This document shows positions 1 to 6,380 of a stretch of DNA of 13,268 bases, in pieces. The DNA is from Sulfurimonas sp. (GTDB lineage Bacteria; Campylobacterota; Campylobacteria; Campylobacterales; Sulfurimonadaceae). Position numbers and translations under genes: made by a program. The notes beneath the pieces were generated by a model. That model saw only the letters and a program-made list of their open reading frames with translations, ran no database searches and was not told the DNA's origin. Within the stretch, counting starts at the first letter, position 1. Every line of letters begins with the position of its first letter. The stretch lies in contig JAMOMX010000167.1 in NCBI GenBank assembly GCA_027066935.1, positions 1 to 13,268 of the forward strand, given 5' to 3'.

Positions 1-2
1 GG

Positions 3-197
3 CAAAAAAAAATCATCCAAGCTATAAAAGAAAAATTAATTGAAAATCCACATGGCGGTAAAAAGCTAGTTGGAAATCTGTCTCCATACTATAGACTTAG
101 AGTTCAAGACTACAGAGTTATATATGAGATAAACGATGAAGAGATAGTTGTTATAGTTGTAAAAATTAAACATAGGAAAGATGTTTATGAACAATAG
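3..197 (+). CDS. RelE/ParE-family toxin, C-terminal part (5' end outside window)
   Basis: An open frame runs in from the window edge and stops at TAG 195-197, giving 64 residues without a start. The visible part matches the C-terminal half of RelE/ParE-fold toxins: a helix rich in Lys and Glu, ENPHGGKKLVGNLSPYYRLR, then the beta strands YRVIYEI and IVVIVVKI, and a final HRKDVYE. In RelE proper, arginines on these strands and a C-terminal Tyr contribute to ribosome-dependent mRNA cleavage. Here YRLR, YRVIY and HRKDVY supply comparable Arg and Tyr residues. ParE members share the fold but poison gyrase, so the target cannot be assigned. Any antitoxin would lie upstream of the window. An A9 run at 4-12 lies inside the coding frame. 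Family assignment is fairly secure; whether the gene is intact is unknown. Confidence 0.75.
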   Translation, partial: QKKIIQAIKEKLIENPHGGKKLVGNLSPYYRLRVQDYRVIYEINDEEIVVIVVKIKHRKDVYEQ

Positions 198-396
198 TCT
201 TTTAGAAGAAATCAATGAATTGGAAAATTGGAACTATTATAAAAAAAGTGACCTTTATGAGAAGTTAAACTTAAAAGACAATATATGTTTTTGCAGGAAC
301 GATAAACATGATGAATTTTACTTTGTTTGGTTTTTAACTTGTCAATTATATCATTCTGATATAATGTCGAATATTATTCATAAGGTTAAAGTTTGA
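187..396 (+). CDS. small unrecognised protein (69 aa)
   Basis: I do not recognise this protein. It is 69 residues, acidic at the N-terminus (NNSLLEEINELENWNYYKKS), then rich in aromatic residues and Cys (ICFCRND, FYFVWFLTCQLYHSD), with a basic end (IIHKVKV). No signal peptide or clear membrane segment is seen, though FYFVWFLTC is hydrophobic. I chose ATG 187 over ATG 181 because AGGAAA (174-179) lies directly against 181 but about 7-8 bases before 187. The start overlaps the end of the toxin frame (TAG 195-197), and the stop overlaps the next gene's TTG start by four bases (393-396), so the three look cotranscribed. It could be a lineage-specific gene, a remnant, or a chance frame; the packed overlaps at both ends favour a real gene. 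Confidence 0.45.
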   Translation: MNNSLLEEINELENWNYYKKSDLYEKLNLKDNICFCRNDKHDEFYFVWFLTCQLYHSDIMSNIIHKVKV

Positions 397-767
397 AAAT
401 AGCAATAGAATGCAAATCTCCTTTGATGCAAAAATCATTAGAGCTTTTTTTAAGTAAATATCTTAGTTCAGTTAAGCAGTGCGATATCTTGGTGCGAGAT
501 GAAATTTGTTTAAATGATGATAGGTGCTTTTACATTTCAAATGATGTAGAGGCTGATTTGGTTAAACCATTTTCAAAATCTCAGCTTATTTTAGCTCTTG
601 AGAATAGATACAAAACTATATCTAAAGATAATCCAGCAGAGATTGATTTAAAAGAGGAAGAGGAAGAATCTTTAAATTTTGAAATTTTACAAAAGCGAAT
701 AGAATATTTAACTCAAGAGTATCAACAAAATATACTAAAATCAGTAAAAGCATTTTATGAAAAGTAA
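393..767 (+). CDS. conserved-looking hypothetical protein upstream of rsmD
   Basis: The protein is 124 residues, starting at TTG 393. TTG is preferred over the in-frame ATG at 426 because TAAGG (381-385) sits 7 bases upstream of it. The N-terminal half looks like an alpha/beta fold (MKIAIECKSPLMQKSLELFL, then CDILVRDE and CFYISND) and includes KPFSKSQLILALENRY, reminiscent of the KPF..pxL...l end of response-regulator receiver domains. No phosphorylatable Asp is clear, so it may be a degenerate receiver-like domain; this is inference. The C-terminal third is acidic (EEEEES) followed by a predicted helix or coiled coil. The stop overlaps the start of rsmD by 11 bases, implying translational coupling. 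As I recall, Campylobacter jejuni also has a small uncharacterised gene just before its rsmD-flgI block, so it may belong to the conserved flagellar neighbourhood. Confidence 0.7.
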   Translation: MKIAIECKSPLMQKSLELFLSKYLSSVKQCDILVRDEICLNDDRCFYISNDVEADLVKPFSKSQLILALENRYKTISKDNPAEIDLKEEEEESLNFEILQKRIEYLTQEYQQNILKSVKAFYEK

Positions 768-1350
768 AAAAATAACTAAAAAAATAATATCTGGAAAATT
801 TAAAGGTAAAACGTTAACTCTTCCATCTAAAAATACTACAAGAAGCTCAAAAAGCATAGTATTAGAGTCTTTTTTTAATACAATTCAATTTGATATTATT
901 GATTCTAATTTTGTTGAAGTTTTTTCAGGTTCTGGTTCAATTGGGCTTGAAGCATTAAGTCGTGGAGCTTCACAAATTTACTTTATGGAAAAAGACAGAG
1001 ATGCACTTAAAGTTTTAAAAGAAAACATTGCATTGACAGACCCTCTTTCTTGTGAAGTATTAGCTGGAGATAGTTTCTCAAATATACAAAACATAATCAA
1101 AAACCTTCAAAGAAAAAAAGAAAATGCTTATTTTTATATAGACCCACCTTTTAGTATTCGTGAGGGGATGGAAGATATATATGATAAAACTATTAGCTTA
1201 ATAGCAACACTACCAAAAGAGTGTGTAAAGATGATTATAATAGAGCATATGAGAGGTTTAGAGATTCCAAAAGATATAAATGGATATAAACTTAAAAAAT
1301 CTAAAAAATTTGGAAATACTGTACTTTCTTATTTTATACCTACCTTTTAA
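757..1350 (+). CDS. rsmD: 16S rRNA (guanine(966)-N2)-methyltransferase RsmD
   Basis: RsmD transfers a methyl group from S-adenosylmethionine to N2 of G966 in 16S rRNA during small-subunit assembly. The protein is 197 residues, normal for the family. Visible elements in order: an N-terminal ISGKFKGKTL strand region; TTRSSKSIVLESFFNT (about 27-42), the counterpart of the usual RPT..R.RE.lFN signature; the SAM-binding loop EVFSGSGSIGLEALSRGA (54-71); the acidic tip of strand 2, MEKD (77-80); and the catalytic DPPF (129-132), which flips and holds the target base. The ATG at 757 lies inside the end of the preceding gene and has only a weak Shine-Dalgarno, so translation is probably coupled. It sits just upstream of flgI, as in Campylobacter, but its function is ribosomal rather than flagellar. 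Confidence 0.92.
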   Translation: MKSKKITKKIISGKFKGKTLTLPSKNTTRSSKSIVLESFFNTIQFDIIDSNFVEVFSGSGSIGLEALSRGASQIYFMEKDRDALKVLKENIALTDPLSCEVLAGDSFSNIQNIIKNLQRKKENAYFYIDPPFSIREGMEDIYDKTISLIATLPKECVKMIIIEHMRGLEIPKDINGYKLKKSKKFGNTVLSYFIPTF

Positions 1351-1377
1351 TGGGGATTGGTATTATAAACCTATAAC

Positions 1378-1395
1378 TTGGAATAAAAATTGCTA
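1378..1395 (+). promoter_or_regulatory. sigma54 (RpoN) promoter for flgI
   Basis: TTGGAATAAAAATTGCTA has the invariant GG (1380-1381) and GC (1392-1393) dinucleotides separated by exactly 10 bases, the -24/-12 architecture of sigma54 promoters (TGGCAC-N5-TTGCW). Transcription would start near 1405, giving a leader of about 80 bases before flgI. In Campylobacter and Helicobacter the FlgS/FlgR two-component system drives sigma54 promoters of rod, ring and hook genes, so flgI is an expected target. Spacing and position both fit; the start site is predicted only. Confidence 0.82.
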
Positions 1396-1416
1396 CTTTA
1401 TAATTAATACAATAGA

Positions 1417-1467
1417 GTAAACCCTTTTTCTACTTCGACTAAATATTTGCTCGTTTAAGGGGTTTAC
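1417..1467 (+). promoter_or_regulatory. hairpin in the presumed flgI leader
   Basis: GTAAACCC (1417-1424) pairs perfectly with GGGTTTAC (1460-1467). The stem can extend inward by one G-U and two A-U pairs (1425-1427 with 1457-1459), leaving a loop of about 29 bases. It lies between the predicted transcription start (about 1405) and the flgI Shine-Dalgarno AGGA (1477-1480), which it does not cover. It could stabilise the mRNA, act as a regulatory leader, or terminate read-through from rsmD. No U-run follows, so a standard intrinsic terminator is unlikely. Confidence 0.5.
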
Positions 1468-1486
1468 ACACTACTTAGGACTAGCT

Positions 1487-2530
1487 ATGAAAAAATTTAT
1501 ACTTTTTTTACTTTTAATTTCAACTATATATGCCGCTAAAATAGAGGATGTATCAAATGTCGTTGGAGTGCGTGAAAATCACATCATTGGTTATTCTCTT
1601 GTAGTAGGTCTTAAAAAAACAGGGGATGGTACTACTTCAAAGTTCACACTTCAATCAATCGCTAACATGTTAAAAGCTATGAACATAGATATGAAGCCTA
1701 GCGACATCAAATCAAAAAATGTTGCAGCAGTTGTTGTTACTGCTAATCTAAATCCATTTTCTAAGCAGGGGGATAAGTTTAATATCACCGTATCATCTAT
1801 AGGGGATGCAAAATCTTTAGAGGGTGGTACACTTTTAATGACTCCGCTAAAGGGGGTTGATGGTAGAATCTATGCCCTTGGTCAAGGTGCTGTAAGTATT
1901 GGTGGAAGAAATTCTGGTGCTGGTAGCGAATCTCATCCAACAGCTGGTATTGTTTATGGTGGTGGTTTTGTTGAGAGAGAGATAGATATAGATCTTTATC
2001 ATCAGAAATTTGTAACATTATCGCTAAAAGAAGCTAATATAAAAAACTCTGTAAATATCCAAAAATCTATTAATAATTTCTATAATACACAAGTGGCTGT
2101 AGCTATGGACCCACGTACAATAAAGCTTAAAAAACCAGAAAATAAAACAATGATAGAGTTTTTAGCTGAGGTTCAAAATATAGAGATGGATTATCAAGTT
2201 AAAAATAAAATAATTATAAATGAAAGAACTGGAACTGTGATTGCTGGTGTAGGTATAGAGATAAAGCCAATAGTTTTAACTCATGGGGATATAACTATAA
2301 AAATTAAAGAGCAGGTTAATATGAGTTTGCCTGATGGTTCTATGATGATAGATTCTGATTTAGTTATTGGTTTAAACGAAAATGAGTTATATACAAAAAC
2401 TGGTACAACAACAGTTGCTAATTTAGTTCGCTCCTTACAAAAACTAGGGGCATCTCCAAAAGATATTATCTCTATCTTAGTAGCTATGAAAAGCGCTGGA
2501 TCTATCTCGGCTGAATTGAAGGTTATATAA
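1487..2530 (+). CDS. flgI: flagellar P-ring protein FlgI
   Basis: FlgI is exported by Sec to the periplasm and assembles into the P-ring around the distal rod in the peptidoglycan layer, acting as a bushing for the flagellar motor. The 347-residue length is typical. Residues 1-16 (MKKFILFLLLISTIYA) form a clear signal peptide with likely cleavage after IYA. The mature start KIEDVSNVVGVRENHIIGYS and the block VSSIGDAKSLEGGTLLMTPL are hallmark FlgI segments, and the C-terminal LVRSLQKLGASPKDIISIL also matches the family. The start has AGGA (1477-1480) six bases upstream. Expression is most likely sigma54-dependent through the promoter at 1378-1395. Rod-binding, flgM, flgN and flgK genes follow. 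Confidence 0.97.
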   Translation: MKKFILFLLLISTIYAAKIEDVSNVVGVRENHIIGYSLVVGLKKTGDGTTSKFTLQSIANMLKAMNIDMKPSDIKSKNVAAVVVTANLNPFSKQGDKFNITVSSIGDAKSLEGGTLLMTPLKGVDGRIYALGQGAVSIGGRNSGAGSESHPTAGIVYGGGFVEREIDIDLYHQKFVTLSLKEANIKNSVNIQKSINNFYNTQVAVAMDPRTIKLKKPENKTMIEFLAEVQNIEMDYQVKNKIIINERTGTVIAGVGIEIKPIVLTHGDITIKIKEQVNMSLPDGSMMIDSDLVIGLNENELYTKTGTTTVANLVRSLQKLGASPKDIISILVAMKSAGSISAELKVI

Positions 2531-2617
2531 AATGATTTTAAATATTTTGTCGATAAACGACGAAGCCTTAGAGAGAGAAATTTTTATTGGGTTTTGCTCA
2601 ATAAAAAGGAGATAGAT

Positions 2618-2920
2618 ATGTACGGTTCAAATACAGTTGGTTTAAATGCTTCTTTAATGGCACAAAATAAAAACATTCCAACTATTAATGAAAAATCTGA
2701 AGATAAGCAACTAAGAGAGCAAACAGATGCTTTTGAATCTGTGATTTTAAAAATGCTTATGGATAATGCTATGAAAAATCAAGAAGATATGTTTAGTAGC
2801 CAAAAAGATCCAGGCGATAAAATATACAAATCTATGTATAGAGAGGAATTAGCAAAGGCTAGTGCAGGTGGGTTTGGATTTTCACAAATGTTATTTGATT
2901 ATTTAAGCGAAAAAAGGTAA
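2618..2920 (+). CDS. flgJ: rod-binding protein (FlgJ N-terminal domain only)
   Basis: This is a 100-residue protein of the rod-binding family, equivalent to the N-terminal half of enterobacterial FlgJ, which caps and helps assemble the flagellar rod in the periplasm. FESVILKMLMDNAM (39-52) and DPGDKIYKSMYREELA (64-79) followed by GGFGFSQMLFDYL (84-96) give the recognisable rod-binding signature. The muramidase domain of bifunctional FlgJ is absent; Campylobacterota are thought to use a separate peptidoglycan hydrolase. An in-frame TTG at 2594 would add eight residues, but AAGGAG at 2606-2611 is placed six bases before ATG 2618 and decides the start. No signal peptide is present, consistent with export by the flagellar type III apparatus. 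The symbol flgJ is used in the single-domain sense. Confidence 0.88.
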   Translation: MYGSNTVGLNASLMAQNKNIPTINEKSEDKQLREQTDAFESVILKMLMDNAMKNQEDMFSSQKDPGDKIYKSMYREELAKASAGGFGFSQMLFDYLSEKR

Positions 2921-2945
2921 AAAAACTTCATTTATTTATTGTTTT

Positions 2946-2953
2946 GACGATAT
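2946..2953 (+). promoter_or_regulatory. possible sigma28 (FliA) -10 element for flgM
   Basis: GACGATAT resembles the sigma28 -10 box (GCCGATAA/CGATAT) and lies 41 bases before the flgM ATG. The -35 at the expected spacing (about 2927-2934, TTCATTTA) is a poor match to TAAAGTTT. A perfect 14-bp palindrome ATATAGTACTATAT (2950-2963) overlaps its downstream part. In this phylum flgM is commonly driven at least partly by sigma28, so the position is reasonable, but the call rests on one half-site. Confidence 0.4.
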
Positions 2954-2994
2954 AGTACTATATAGGAAAACTCTTAGGATAGAGCAAAGGATAA

Positions 2995-3219
2995 ATGATG
3001 ATTTCTAAATCAAGTAGCGCGACCATAAGGAACGCTTACTCAGGTAATACAAACGATGTGAAACAGGCTGAGAAGGCTATTTCACAAAAAGCGGAAGCAA
3101 ATATCTCTGCACAAGGAGATATAAGTAAAATAGATCAGATTAAGAGTTCGATTGAATCTGGTGAATATAAAATTAACTTAGAAGCACTATCTCAAAAAAT
3201 TGCAGATGAGTTGCTATAA
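2995..3219 (+). CDS. flgM: anti-sigma28 factor FlgM
   Basis: FlgM binds sigma28 (FliA) and keeps late flagellar genes silent until the hook-basal body is finished, when FlgM is exported. The product has 74 residues, short as is usual for Campylobacterota. The N-terminal 40 residues are polar and low in structure, as expected for the disordered export half. The C-terminal segment KIDQIKSSIESGEYKINLEA (45-64), then LSQKIADELL, carries the family signature (IK..I..GeY.in...iA..ll). AAAGG lies just upstream (2986-2990), and two consecutive ATGs occur at 2995 and 2998; the second would shorten it by one residue. Its position between the rod-binding and flgN-like genes matches the Campylobacter arrangement. 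Expression could come from flgI read-through or from the candidate promoter at about 2946. Confidence 0.92.
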   Translation: MMISKSSSATIRNAYSGNTNDVKQAEKAISQKAEANISAQGDISKIDQIKSSIESGEYKINLEALSQKIADELL

Positions 3220-3239
3220 GAGTAAATAAAGGGTTTGAA

Positions 3240-3668
3240 ATGTTGTCTTATCATCTACAAAGTGCATTAACTGATTTAAAAGATATTATAGAGATTACAA
3301 ATGCAGATATTGCAGATATTAAAGAGGCAAATAACGAACCACAATTTGATAGGTTATCCTTAAAAGAGGAAAAAATAAAAAGTTTTGAATCCAAGAAAGC
3401 TATGATAGATCATGAGATTTCAACTCTTATGAGTGCCAATCCTGATACTGATTTACCAGATTTATTAAATGAAGATCAACATAAAGCTTTAGGTGAATTA
3501 AAAGAGCAATTAACAACACTAAGAGATGTAAATAAAAGATATGCAAAATTAGTCTTAGCAGTAAGCAATCTATACAATACATTTTTAGAACGCTTAGTTC
3601 CAACTGAGATGGATGGTTATGAGAAAACAGTTTCAAAAAACCCATCTCTTTTAGAAATAAGGGTATAA
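3240..3668 (+). CDS. flgN: FlgN-like flagellar export chaperone
   Basis: This is a 142-residue, almost entirely helical, Lys/Glu-rich soluble protein without a signal peptide. FlgN-family proteins are cytosolic chaperones that bind the C-termini of the hook-associated proteins FlgK and FlgL and deliver them to the export gate. The sequence is divergent, so the call rests on three things: length and helical heptad character (LKEEKIKSFESKKAMIDHEI, then LKEQLTTLRDVNKRYAKLVL); the conserved-looking SNLYNTFLERLVP near the end; and its place between flgM and flgK, where C. jejuni has a FlgN-like gene as I recall. AAAGGG (3228-3233) precedes ATG 3240. The stop is 10 bases before the flgK start, suggesting cotranslation of chaperone and client. 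Confidence 0.78.
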   Translation: MLSYHLQSALTDLKDIIEITNADIADIKEANNEPQFDRLSLKEEKIKSFESKKAMIDHEISTLMSANPDTDLPDLLNEDQHKALGELKEQLTTLRDVNKRYAKLVLAVSNLYNTFLERLVPTEMDGYEKTVSKNPSLLEIRV

Positions 3669-3678
3669 GGAGTTTAGT

Positions 3679-5565
3679 ATGGCATCAATTTTTAACACTT
3701 TAAATATTGGGTATAGCGGATTAAATGCTGCTCAAGTTGGAGTAAATACTACTTCACAAAATATATCAAATGCAGAAACTGAAGGTTATTCAAGACAAAG
3801 AATTGTTCAAGGTTCAGCTACACCTATATCATCAGGTTCTGGACAAATTGGGAATGGTACAAAAATTGAAGACATTCAAAGAGTATTTGATAATTTTGTA
3901 TTTGATAGATATGCAAAATTATCAGGAGATAAAGAATATGCAGATTTTACTGAATCTGCTTTAAATGAATTATCAACTTATTTTCCTGAGATAGATGGCA
4001 TTGGTATTAAATCAGACTTAACAAACTATTATGATATGTGGCAAACATTTGCTGACAATCCAGATAATGATGCTATAAAATTAGCTCTTGCACAAGAAAC
4101 TGTAGCATTAACACAAAATATTCAAGCAACTCAAGCTAAAGTTGTGTCACTACAAGATCAATTAAATGATCAGTTAGCGGTTAATGTAAATGAAGTGAAC
4201 TCTTTAACTCAACAATTAGCTGATGTAAATAAATCAATAGAGATAGCAGAATCTGGCGATGGATATACTGCAAATGACCTTCGAGATAAAAGAAATGTTC
4301 TTGAGAGAAGTATTATTAGACTTATTGGTGGTGATGTTTATACAGATCAAATGTCATCAAATATTCAAGTTGATTCTTCATCTAATACGGTAAGTGGAAG
4401 CTATACATTGACTGTAAATGGGTTTAATATAGTTGATGGTTCAACTAGACATAAAATACATATAGATAATAAAGATAATCCAAAAGGGTTTTATGAGTTG
4501 TCATATGAAAGACAAGATGGTGTATTGTTGCCTATGGAAAGCTCATTGTCAGGTGGTAGGATAGGAGCTATTTTAGATTTACGCGGTAGTACCAATAAAG
4601 ATAGTAGTTCAAGTGATGTTTTATCTAATGGGATACTTCAAGATACAATCAATCAATTAGATGCGTTTGCAGAAGGATTGATAGAATCAACAAATAATAT
4701 TTATGCTCAAAACTCAACTAAAAATATGACTTCAAATAAACTTGATATAAGTCCTACAAACTCTATAGTTAATTCAAACTTAAATATAAACGAGGGTTCC
4801 TTTTCCATTGAAATTTATGATATAGATGGGAATATAGCTGCTTCTAGAGATGTAACAATTGATATGTTTACTTCTATGACGGGGACATCTGGTTCAAACT
4901 CTATCCAAGGTCAAATAGAAGCAAATAAAGATGATAATAATAATAGTAGTGGTATCGATGATATTGATGATTTTTTGCAGTTTAACTGGGCTACAAATGC
5001 TAATGGTGAAAACACTATGGAACTATTTATGAATCCAACAGATGCATCAAAAGGGTATAGTTTTTCAATAGTAGATAATTTAGTAGATGATAAGTATGCT
5101 TCAGGGACAAATTTTGCAGGTGCATTAGGACTTGGTAGGTTTTTTGATGGAGATAACGCAAGTAACATCTCTTTAGTTTCTGACCTTAGAAACAATCCAG
5201 CAGATATTTCAGCTGGTAAATCACCAATCTCTGGCGATAATACACTAGGATTAAATATGGTTCAACAACAGTTTGAGTCATATGAGTTTAATATTGGTAC
5301 TGCTTCGTTTGATACAACTATATATGGCATGTTTGATATTATTGCTACCGATGTTGGAACTAAAACAAATACAGCAATTTTAAATAATGAATCAGTAACG
5401 GCACAATTTAATGCTACTGAGTTAGAGTATCAATCAATTTCGGAAGTTAGCATTGATGAAGAGATGACAAACCTAATTAAGTATCAAGCAGCTTATGGAG
5501 CTGCTGCAAAAATAATTACAACGATTGATCAGATGATGGAGACGCTGCTTGGAATTAAACGTTAG
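3679..5565 (+). CDS. flgK: flagellar hook-associated protein 1 FlgK
   Basis: FlgK forms the first ring of the junction between hook and filament. The 628-residue length is slightly long for the family, as in other Campylobacterota. The N-terminal D0/D1 region has the diagnostic GYSGLNAAQVGVNTTSQNIS and NAETEGYSRQRIV. A central Asn/Asp/Ser-rich stretch (around codons 415-430, including DDNNNSSGIDDIDD) falls in the variable surface domain. The C-terminal helix ISEVSIDEEMTNLIKYQAAY, then AAAKIITTIDQMMETLLGIK, is the conserved D0 end used for polymerisation and FlgN binding. AAGGAG stands 7 bases before ATG 3679. The protein is a flagellar type III export substrate and has no Sec signal. Confidence 0.96.
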   Translation: MASIFNTLNIGYSGLNAAQVGVNTTSQNISNAETEGYSRQRIVQGSATPISSGSGQIGNGTKIEDIQRVFDNFVFDRYAKLSGDKEYADFTESALNELSTYFPEIDGIGIKSDLTNYYDMWQTFADNPDNDAIKLALAQETVALTQNIQATQAKVVSLQDQLNDQLAVNVNEVNSLTQQLADVNKSIEIAESGDGYTANDLRDKRNVLERSIIRLIGGDVYTDQMSSNIQVDSSSNTVSGSYTLTVNGFNIVDGSTRHKIHIDNKDNPKGFYELSYERQDGVLLPMESSLSGGRIGAILDLRGSTNKDSSSSDVLSNGILQDTINQLDAFAEGLIESTNNIYAQNSTKNMTSNKLDISPTNSIVNSNLNINEGSFSIEIYDIDGNIAASRDVTIDMFTSMTGTSGSNSIQGQIEANKDDNNNSSGIDDIDDFLQFNWATNANGENTMELFMNPTDASKGYSFSIVDNLVDDKYASGTNFAGALGLGRFFDGDNASNISLVSDLRNNPADISAGKSPISGDNTLGLNMVQQQFESYEFNIGTASFDTTIYGMFDIIATDVGTKTNTAILNNESVTAQFNATELEYQSISEVSIDEEMTNLIKYQAAYGAAAKIITTIDQMMETLLGIKR

Positions 5566-5573
5566 GTATTAGT

Positions 5574-6371
5574 ATGCCAAAATTCAGCATAGGGATTTTA
5601 GTTAGTGTTTTTTTAATATCATTTTTTGGACTTTTTTTTTACCCTACTGATCCATACCTTTTAAATCCAAAAACAATTTTGTTATCTCCTTCGTATGAAC
5701 ATATTATGGGTACGGACAGACTGGGTAGGGATATATTTGCAAGAATTATGAAAGGTGGTCAAGTATCTCTAATAATTGGTGTAGGAAGTGCTCTAATTGC
5801 TTCGTTAATAGGCTTACTTCTTGGTTCTTTAGCTGGTTATTTTCGAGGTGGAGTTGATAAAGGATTTATTGTTTTAGTTGATTTATTTTTAACTTTTCCA
5901 ACATTTTTTTTACTTTTAGCACTTGTGAGTTATGTAAATGCATCTGCATGGGTTTTGATAGTAATTATATCTATAACAGGCTGGATGACTACAGCAAGAT
6001 TGATACGATCTGAGAGTTTTAAAATAACATCTCAACCATATATAAAAATACTTAATATTGCAAAAGTATCTAAATTAAAAATACTTTTTAAATATTACGC
6101 ACCAATATTAGCCCCAATATATTTTGTTAGTTTTACTTTTGGAGTTGGTGGAGCAATACTTGCAGAATCAGGGCTTAGTTTTTTAGGACTTGGGATAGTC
6201 GCACCACAAATGAGTTGGGGGACAATTCTAAGTGGAGGAAAAGATGTAGTAGAGATTGCATGGTGGGTTAGTTTTTTCCCAGGTTTAATGATATTTTTAG
6301 TCACATTTTCACTTATAAATATTTCAAATTATCTACAACAGCTAACAAATAAAAAACAAATACAAAATTAA
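5574..6371 (+). CDS. ABC transporter permease, DppC/OppC-like
   Basis: This is a 265-residue inner-membrane permease of the peptide/nickel ABC transporter family. The N-terminal membrane segment (about 5-23) is followed by the family motif MGTDRLGRDIFARI (45-58), then about five more membrane helices, and the conserved SGLSFLGLGI (199-208) and SWGTILSGG (214-222). The cytoplasmic coupling (EAA) loop, about 143-180, is degenerate: where DppC-like proteins usually have EAARALG, this has a segment near KILNIAKV and lacks the conserved Gly, though Pro177 remains. No DppB, ATPase or binding-protein gene is nearby, so it either works with subunits encoded elsewhere or has a specialised role. TAGGT precedes ATG 5574, which lies 8 bases after flgK. 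A T9 run (5632-5640) occurs early in the gene. Substrate is not assignable. Confidence 0.85.
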   Translation: MPKFSIGILVSVFLISFFGLFFYPTDPYLLNPKTILLSPSYEHIMGTDRLGRDIFARIMKGGQVSLIIGVGSALIASLIGLLLGSLAGYFRGGVDKGFIVLVDLFLTFPTFFLLLALVSYVNASAWVLIVIISITGWMTTARLIRSESFKITSQPYIKILNIAKVSKLKILFKYYAPILAPIYFVSFTFGVGGAILAESGLSFLGLGIVAPQMSWGTILSGGKDVVEIAWWVSFFPGLMIFLVTFSLINISNYLQQLTNKKQIQN

Positions 6372-6380
6372 GGGCTTAAG

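Noticed and set aside
1797..2018. Minus-strand frame of 73 codons inside flgI, His/Gln-rich
   Set aside because: It is antisense to a strongly conserved FlgI segment, has odd composition (runs of His and Gln) and shows no start context; a shadow of flgI.
2594..2617. Upstream TTG start adding eight residues to the rod-binding protein
   Set aside because: The extension (LNKKEID) is encoded by the Shine-Dalgarno region AAGGAG itself, which is correctly spaced for ATG 2618.
4932..4975. GAT/AAT/AGT triplet-rich stretch in flgK as a microsatellite
   Set aside because: Copies are short and imperfect, in frame, and fall in the naturally variable surface domain of FlgK.
4911..5195. Minus-strand frame of 94 codons in flgK
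   Set aside because: It lies opposite the variable Asn/Asp-rich part of FlgK, and its Leu/Ser runs are the complement of AAT/GAT repeats.
5632..5640. T9 run in the permease gene as a phase-variation switch
   Set aside because: The run encodes a hydrophobic Phe-rich segment in an AT-rich genome, and the frame is intact; phase-variable tracts in this phylum are usually poly-G/C.
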